DNA of 36,523 nt from Welwitschia mirabilis (lineage: Eukaryota; Gnetophyta; Gnetopsida; Welwitschiales): contig JBOZIK010000001.1 of assembly GCA_051453625.1 (NCBI GenBank), forward strand, positions 12,571,634-12,608,156. The letters run 5' to 3'. Made by a program: the position numbers and the translations under genes. The notes below the pieces were generated by a model. The model searched no databases and was not told the DNA's origin. It was given only the letters and a program-made list of their open reading frames with translations. This document shows positions 31,301 through 36,523 of the stretch, piece by piece (positions within the stretch are counted from its first letter, which is position 1; each line of letters starts with the position of its first letter).

Positions 31301-32330
31301 ATGATATCACATTTATTACATAAAATATGATGGAACCACAAAGTATGGAAGAAGTCTTAATTAATCTAAGATGAAAAGAAATAATATGAGTAAAATATAT
31401 CATTTTAATGAAGAACGATACTAGAAAGTTGAGCAAAACTAACAAGAAACCCATTAAAAACAAATGAACATTTCAAATTAAATACATCCAAAATAGATCC
31501 ATAAACAAGTATAAATGGATACTTATGGGTTGGAGGGGGTGGTGGNNNNNNNNNNNNNNNNNNNAAACAAAGGAACTTGTTTCATATACACCTTTATTCT
31601 AACTAAAAAGATAAGAACAATCAAAATCTTACTATCTTTAGCCTAGAATTATAAATGGGATTTTTTTCTAAAATGAACATAATTTCAATTTTTTTCAAAT
31701 GAAACCCTAGATAGGTAAATATACATCTTATAACCTAAAGGATTTGTGATAAAAGACCATAAAGGTAAGACCTATAAAATAAATTCTTCATATTATCTGG
31801 AATAAATTCCAAGGTCATAATACTAACAAATTATTATATGTCTAAAATAAATTAGCTTTAATAAATCACATGTAAAACTAGATTTATATGTAAAATTAGA
31901 CTAGGAGAATAATTAATTAGTTATATTAGTTAAATTTCTACTCTACGTAGATGATATTATCATGAAATGTTATAGAGACTAAATAAAAAGGGTTAAGGAT
32001 GCCCTTAGCCAAAAATTTAAAATGTTAAATTTAGTCTTGTTAAAATGTTTCATAGGATACCAAATCATGAGAAAGAAAAAAGTGTAATTATCCATAAAGA
32101 AAGGCATGCTATGAACATAGTGGAAAAATGCAACTTACAAGAGTATAGACTAAGAAGCATTCTAATGGATTCCAAAGCAAAACCAAAACCTAAAAACTTA
32201 GAACCATCTAACATAAAACCATATTGATAGTTAATGAGAATAAGACTTAACGTACCCTCTATAATGAACAAAGTGATACATCAATGCCCAAATCAATATA
32301 AAATCACAAAAGTATAGCATTAAATATAGT
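31301..32330 (+). pseudogene. Copia-2 reverse transcriptase, YVDD intact
   Basis: EPQSMEEVL near 31334 and LMKNDTRKLSKTNKKPIKNK (about 31410-31468) match the 'P-S--EA' and 'L-KN-TWELV-LP--KKPI-CKW' RT entry. A 19-N gap (31546-31564) follows a G-rich stretch. FFSKMNIISIFF near 31660 fits the W---QMDV-NAFL region. The catalytic box is FLLYVDDIIM with YVDD at 31944-31955 unchanged, followed by VKDALSQKFKMLNL and FIGYQIMRKKK, as in 'L---L---F-MKDLG---FLGIEI-R'. A 60-codon frame at 32045-32227 (NIVEKCNLQEYRLRSILMDS within it) matches the 'L-KF-M-----R-TPMD-KA' box. Stops elsewhere rule out function. Confidence 0.85.
31546..31564. other. Assembly gap (19 N)
   Basis: A short gap inside copia-2 RT, preceded by tggagggggtggtgg, a G-rich run unlike the surrounding AT-rich DNA that may have stopped sequencing or marks a low-quality end. 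Confidence 0.95.
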
Positions 32331-32389
32331 AAAATACATGATACAAATTATGACATTGGGACTCAAATTCTAAGTAATGGATGGGAAAC

Positions 32390-32836
32390 TAAGAGTACTT
32401 TTTTTATGCAGATCGGGTAAGATCAAAATATGAGACATTAACTATAGGGTGTGTAGTGTAGTTATATGGTTCCATAATCTCATGGTTGAGCCAAAAATTA
32501 AAATTATTATCACTATAATCCACTAAAGTCAAATATATTATAGCTATAATATTACGTATGAAGCTAAAATAGATTAATTAACTAATAAAGGATCTAAAAG
32601 AAATATGACACCACCCTTAAACTTAATTTATACCAATCAATATATAATCAAACTAATTAATTATCTAGCACTTCATGAAAGAATAAAACACATTAATGTA
32701 ATAAATCATTTCATTTGAGAACTGTAGGAAGAAGGATTTTTAGGACTTAGATACATTCCAACTTAGAAATGAACTATAAAGGAACTTTTCAAATGCTTAT
32801 CTAGGTCTAATTACCTTAAATTTCATGATAAGCTAT
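32390..32836 (+). pseudogene. Copia-2 RNase H domain
   Basis: One frame from 32405 reads YADRVRSKYETLTIGCVV, then YGSIISWLSQKLKLLSL and STKVKYIIAI. This matches 'YADADWA---D-RRSTSGY-F---G--ISW-SKKQ--VALSSTEAEY-A'. The first Asp of YAD is kept and the catalytic Glu of the TEAEY box is Lys. LALHERIKHINVINHFI near 32668-32718 matches 'P-FHERTKHI---YHFIRE', and FKCLSRSNYLKFHDKL near 32789-32836 matches the pol end 'TK-LSR-KF---R-KLG'. Copia-2 pol therefore ends at about 32836. Confidence 0.85.
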
Positions 32837-34259
32837 GAAAATAAATATTAAAGATGAGGAAGTATAAATTGANNNNNNNNNNNNNNNNNNNNNNNNNNNN
32901 NNNNNNNNNNATAGAAGGTAACTATTACTCCTTTGCCTATAAGAAAATTCTTTTTAATAATAACTAAAAAGAAGAATGAAAACATTAGAAAAATAAAATA
33001 TTTCTTTTGGTAAGCTAAGTAACACCACTTAAAATCCTCATAAATGACATTAAAAACTTAATATACCTTTGCTATTAGTATTTAAAAAAGATTTCAAGAT
33101 TTTCTTACTTTATAATATACTCCATTTAGAAAGAGATATGATTTAGCTATGCAAGTAAATAATAGCAGTTTTAAAAAAAAAATCTAATGTTATCAAGTAT
33201 AATATAGACAATACTAATCATTATTCTGTCATAAGGCATGTAAGAAAATTTTAAATCTGACTAGCATTCATTTAAAATAAATCAAATAGATAGGAAGAAA
33301 GTAAAATGATGTAAAAAAATGAAAATAAAATAAATAAAAGCTTCATCTCCTAAGCATTAAACATGATCATTGATAAGATAAACAACCAAGTAAATCTAAA
33401 TAAATAAAACTACAGAGTAACTATCATTTTCTTAATCCAAAATGATCAATCATTAAGCAATAATGGTTTAGTGAATATTTAAGAAGTTATTTACTCTAAA
33501 TTTTAAATTTCATGGATACAATAAAAGAAAGTTAAATATTAAATATTACTGCCACTTGCTGATGGATCATGTAATAATATGAAGTAAAAATCCAAAAGCA
33601 TGGAATATGTAATAAATCTAATTTATCAATCATGATGATGTAAATTACATCATAGCTATGAAAAGCACAATGAGATCAATAAATATATAGTTGTGAAACC
33701 ATAAATGAGAGAATAAAGGAATGAGATGAAATTTAGGATGAAGAAATAATGATAATGGATAATGCCTAATCTTTGAGGTATATATTTCTTTCATAGAATT
33801 ATGATTAGGGTTTTATATTCAATTAACTTACTTAATACTTTAAGATACATCAAACTTAATCAGACGATATTTCCTAATCATTAATATTAGATAAGTCAAT
33901 CTTTACTATAGCTTTCTCGATGTTTTAGAATTTCATTAACTTTCATTGGTTTTTATCAATCTAAAATTTTTATTCAGTGTCTAATATTTATTATGTCTTT
34001 TATAGGATCTACAAATATTTTGAATGCTAGTGGTGTTATAGACCTAATAATGACATTGGCTAAGTTAAATCCAAACATTCATTTGAAGCTTGGTCAACTT
34101 ATTATGAAATGCATAGTAAATACCAAATATAACCTCTCTGTAATAAAACTTCAATATCAATTAGAAAGAATCGATTAGTATAAATTTATACTAAACATGA
34201 TTTTTATAGCCTTAAGTTAATTAATTTACTAAGGTTAATGTGTGAAAATTTTGAAAATT
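32837..34259. other. AT-rich non-coding DNA with a 38-N gap
   Basis: The gap is at 32873-32910. A purine-rich run (aaagatgaggaagtata near 32850) could be the copia-2 polypurine tract, but no LTR pair is found. A 61-codon frame at 33993-34178 (MSFIGSTNILNASG start) has no recognised match; it sits just upstream of chromovirus sequence and may be decayed pol. Nothing else supported. Confidence 0.5.
32873..32910. other. Assembly gap (38 N)
   Basis: A short gap directly after the end of copia-2 pol, at the place where its 3' LTR boundary would be expected. Confidence 0.95.
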
Positions 34260-34990
34260 AATTTGTAATAACTTATGATTTAAGTTAGATTTGATTTATG
34301 CTAATTAATAGAGTGAATTTTAATATAGTCAAGGAAATTAAGAAACATTTTTCCAAGACAAAGATATTTAAAGAAATTATGGAGAATATTAAAAATGGAT
34401 AAGATGTCCCTTTTCTACTCATTAGTAATAAATGATTTACTAATTAGAATAGGGATTAGTCTATGTTTTAGAAAGACAATGGAGAAATAATATATGTAGG
34501 TTCATCAAGATACACTTGGATATGAAGAAATTTCTTTATTAACTAATAATGAAATTTCAAAGAAGATAATTCATTTAAAGATTGTTCAATATGTTATAAA
34601 ATAAAACTTAAAGACAAGAGACCTACATGACTTGTAGTCTTTGGGAGTTTTAGCTTAAGAATTAAATAAGGTAATTGTGAATTTCATTGTTAGATCACCT
34701 AAAATGACTTAAAAACATGATGTAAGTTTTGTATTTATTAATAAGATAATAATGATAAGACACTTGATCCCTATAAAAATAATAATAACAATAGAAGGGT
34801 CATACAAAGATGTGTGAAAGAAGTTTTTAGATTGTATGATGGATTTAAGATCATTTTTTTAGATTGAAATCCTAAGTTCCTTTGAAACTTGTGGTAATGT
34901 TTCTTTAGAGGACACATGCTCCCTTCATTATAATGCTATTAATGAAATCCTAAAAGACATTCTATGAAGATATCTTACTATAAATCCCAC
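34260..34990 (+). pseudogene. Chromovirus-type Ty3/gypsy integrase remnant
   Basis: VKEIKKHFSKTKIFKEIMEN near 34328-34385 and KDNGEIIYVGSSRYTW near 34473-34520 match the stretch between RNase H and integrase, ending in the H-SRYTIHPG box of chromoviruses; the His there is Gly-like. CSICYKIKLKDKRPT at 34583-34627 matches 'C--CQ-VKAEHQRP' with both Cys kept. VNFIVRSPKM (about 34677-34706) matches 'MDFV-GLPR' with the first catalytic Asp as Asn (34680-34682). FINKIIMIRHLIPIK near 34731-34778 matches 'VDRLTKSAHFIPVK'. KKFLDCMMDLRSFF then IEILSSF matches '--V-LHG-P-SIVSDR---F' with Asp lost, and a NEILKDIL block suggests the Glu region. This lineage differs from the other gypsy elements here. No chromodomain is seen. 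Confidence 0.78.
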
Positions 34991-35015
34991 TCATCATGCA
35001 AGTCAATCCCTTACA

Positions 35016-35037
35016 AAGTAAGAAAGAACAGATGAAG
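35016..35037 (+). other. Possible polypurine tract before the chromovirus LTR
   Basis: A mostly purine run (aagtaagaaagaacagatga and two further bases) abuts tgtgacaccc. Position supports it; two pyrimidines interrupt it. Confidence 0.4.
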
Positions 35038-36523
35038 TGTGACACCCTCTTTTCTGTTGTCCTAATTAAGCATATTTTTTTTTTGTCCTAATTAAGCACA
35101 ATTTTTTTTTTACTCCCTTTCTTGTTTAATATTTTTAGCTGCTAGACACAATGTAACCTAGGACCACATTCTACTAACTCCTTTATTATAATTTTTATGT
35201 TTTAAGAAAGACAAATCATATTAATATTATATATTTACCCATAATTAATTTCTAGGTTATTTTAGTTTACAAATAATAGCAATGGCATAAGTTTATGTCT
35301 TCCATTTCTTCCTAGTTTTTCGTCACATAAAAGATATCTTATGAATAGTTAAAGAGATGTAAACCTGTTGTCAACATACATGGATAAGTTTTAAGGATAA
35401 TAGATAATCAATATATTATGAGGTTGTAACTCCAATTAATGACCTTATAACTCTATATCTGGCCACCCTTTGGACATAAGTTGGTTCTACTTTAGGTTCT
35501 AAACTATACAAACATGGCTACACTCAACTCTATAGGATTTCACTTCACCTCGATATACCTCCAATACAGGTGACAGGAAGTACGTGAGGTAGGTGCATGC
35601 TTACAAATGACCTCCACTTCCTTAAAGCATCTCTGGATGGTCCAACATGATCCATCGATGTCAAGGGCTCAAGATATTAAGTTAGAGTAAGTTGATACAT
35701 GGGTAGGGAAGGAGAGTAATGATTAAATCCACTTCCATAAGAGTATTATAAAAAAAAATGCAATAGAACTCACCTTAGTGATAAAATCCAACTGTGGGGA
35801 TGAACATTATTAAAATTATCTTGATTTAGTCCTGTTCGATAAATACACCACAAAATACATGCAAAGAGTTATAACTAATGTGGATATTTAATGGATTATT
35901 TACCTAGTTATTATAATTCTAATAGTCATTTATTTTATGTTATATAAACAACCATAAAAAGAAAGAAAGCATACAAGAACATTTCTATGTTCAAGATTAT
36001 AATAATAAAAATCTAGCTAAAAGAAATATTCTTCTCTTTTATATCTAAAGAAAAGAAATATTCTTTGTTTTTCCTTTCAATAATAATAGAAATATTTAAA
36101 ATATATCAAATAATATCTTAATAATATACTTAAAGAAACTAAAACATACTTGGAGCTATGCCAATCCTAGAAACATTCTTCCATGCTTATATGACAATCT
36201 TTATAGATTAGTGCAAAGAACATTAAAAAAAAGAAAGTATAACTTAACCATAAATGTTAAAATATAAATCTTTATCCAATATTCATATGGCTATATTATA
36301 AGTCAATAAAAATAACTGACAATCTAGAGATTACTTATGTTACTTAAACTACTAAGGCAAAAGCTCTTACAAATATGCACATTTAAAGTAAGCTAAAGAA
36401 AAAGGGTTAAAAATGTATTTCTACAAATAAATACTACTTACAAGTAATTTAACTTAAATGTATTATTATAAATATATTTTATACACTCAATTTACCTATA
36501 AATTTTATGTAATGATTTTTCTA
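35038..36523 (+). mobile_element. Probable chromovirus 3' LTR (end outside window)
   Basis: Starts tgtgacaccc, a usual start of chromovirus LTRs in plants (TGTNACACC). A TATA-like box (tatataaa at 35940-35947) lies about 900 bp in, with a purine-rich stretch after it, consistent with a long U3. A short 33-bp-period duplication (tgtcctaattaagca at 35058 and 35083) lies near the start. No partner LTR in this window, so the end is unknown and the call rests on position and start sequence. No gene seen between here and the window end. Confidence 0.45.
35940..35947 (+). promoter_or_regulatory. TATA-like box in the putative chromovirus LTR
   Basis: tatataaa followed by caaccataaaaag. In AT-rich DNA this could be chance; the LTR context raises it slightly. 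Confidence 0.3.

Noticed and set aside
31520-31545. G-rich run as a possible G-quadruplex
   Set aside because: Abuts a gap and interrupts RT sequence; likely low-quality sequence at a contig end.
1-36523. Host genes, tRNA, rRNA, CRISPR or prokaryotic defence systems
   Set aside because: I looked on both strands and saw no conserved RNA boxes, regular spacer arrays, ribosome-binding sites or intact frames; every recognised protein block belongs to LTR retrotransposons.

Overview
This window looks like plant nuclear DNA, probably repeat-rich heterochromatin. It is strongly AT-rich and poor in CG. Everything recognisable in it is decayed LTR retrotransposon sequence. I found no intact host gene, no rRNA or tRNA gene, no CRISPR array and no prokaryotic operon signal. 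The longest continuous frames are only 60-100 codons, and all supported coding regions are pseudogenes broken by stops and frameshifts. The species cannot be named from sequence; a dicot would fit the element families, but that is a guess. Five runs of N (100, 173, 270, 19 and 38 bases) interrupt the window.

Layout. Bases 1-14485 hold three degenerate plus-strand units of one Ty3/gypsy family of the Athila/Tat branch. Unit A (about 1-4719) is an LTR tail fused to the C-terminal half of integrase, followed by a long spacer and a tail. Unit B (4720-8566) is a second spacer, accessory ORF and tail without any pol, joined head to tail to A. Unit C (8667-14485) has integrase, spacer, accessory ORF and tail.

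Bases 14659-30000 hold a second, Athila-like gypsy element (D): a probable primer-binding site, gag, protease, reverse transcriptase, RNase H and integrase. Its RT region is split by a Ty1/copia element (copia-1, about 18020-27154), which carries LTRs, a primer-binding site, gag with a zinc knuckle, integrase, RT and RNase H. Copia-1 is split inside its integrase by an LTR piece related to the one at 773-1110. That LTR piece is in turn split by a 3.4-kb minus-strand LTR element (21056-24442) with two ~240-bp LTRs, a 5-bp target duplication, an iMet-type primer-binding site and a polypurine tract, but no recognisable gag or pol. This makes a four-level nest.

Bases 30489-32836 hold a second copia pol remnant (copia-2: integrase, RT with an intact YVDD box, RNase H). 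Bases 34260-34990 hold a chromovirus-type integrase, and a probable chromovirus LTR begins at 35038 and runs toward the window end.

Mechanistic picture. Stops sit repeatedly where the families have Trp, Gln or Arg (TGG to TAG/TGA, CAG/CAA to TAG/TAA, CGA to TGA), as expected from long-term deamination of methylated cytosine. Nothing here can be autonomously mobile. The features that stand out are the accessory ORF kept in the same 82-codon frame in two copies, a recurrent palindromic motif, several tandem duplications, and a ~75-bp duplicated flank around copia-1 that ordinary insertion does not explain.
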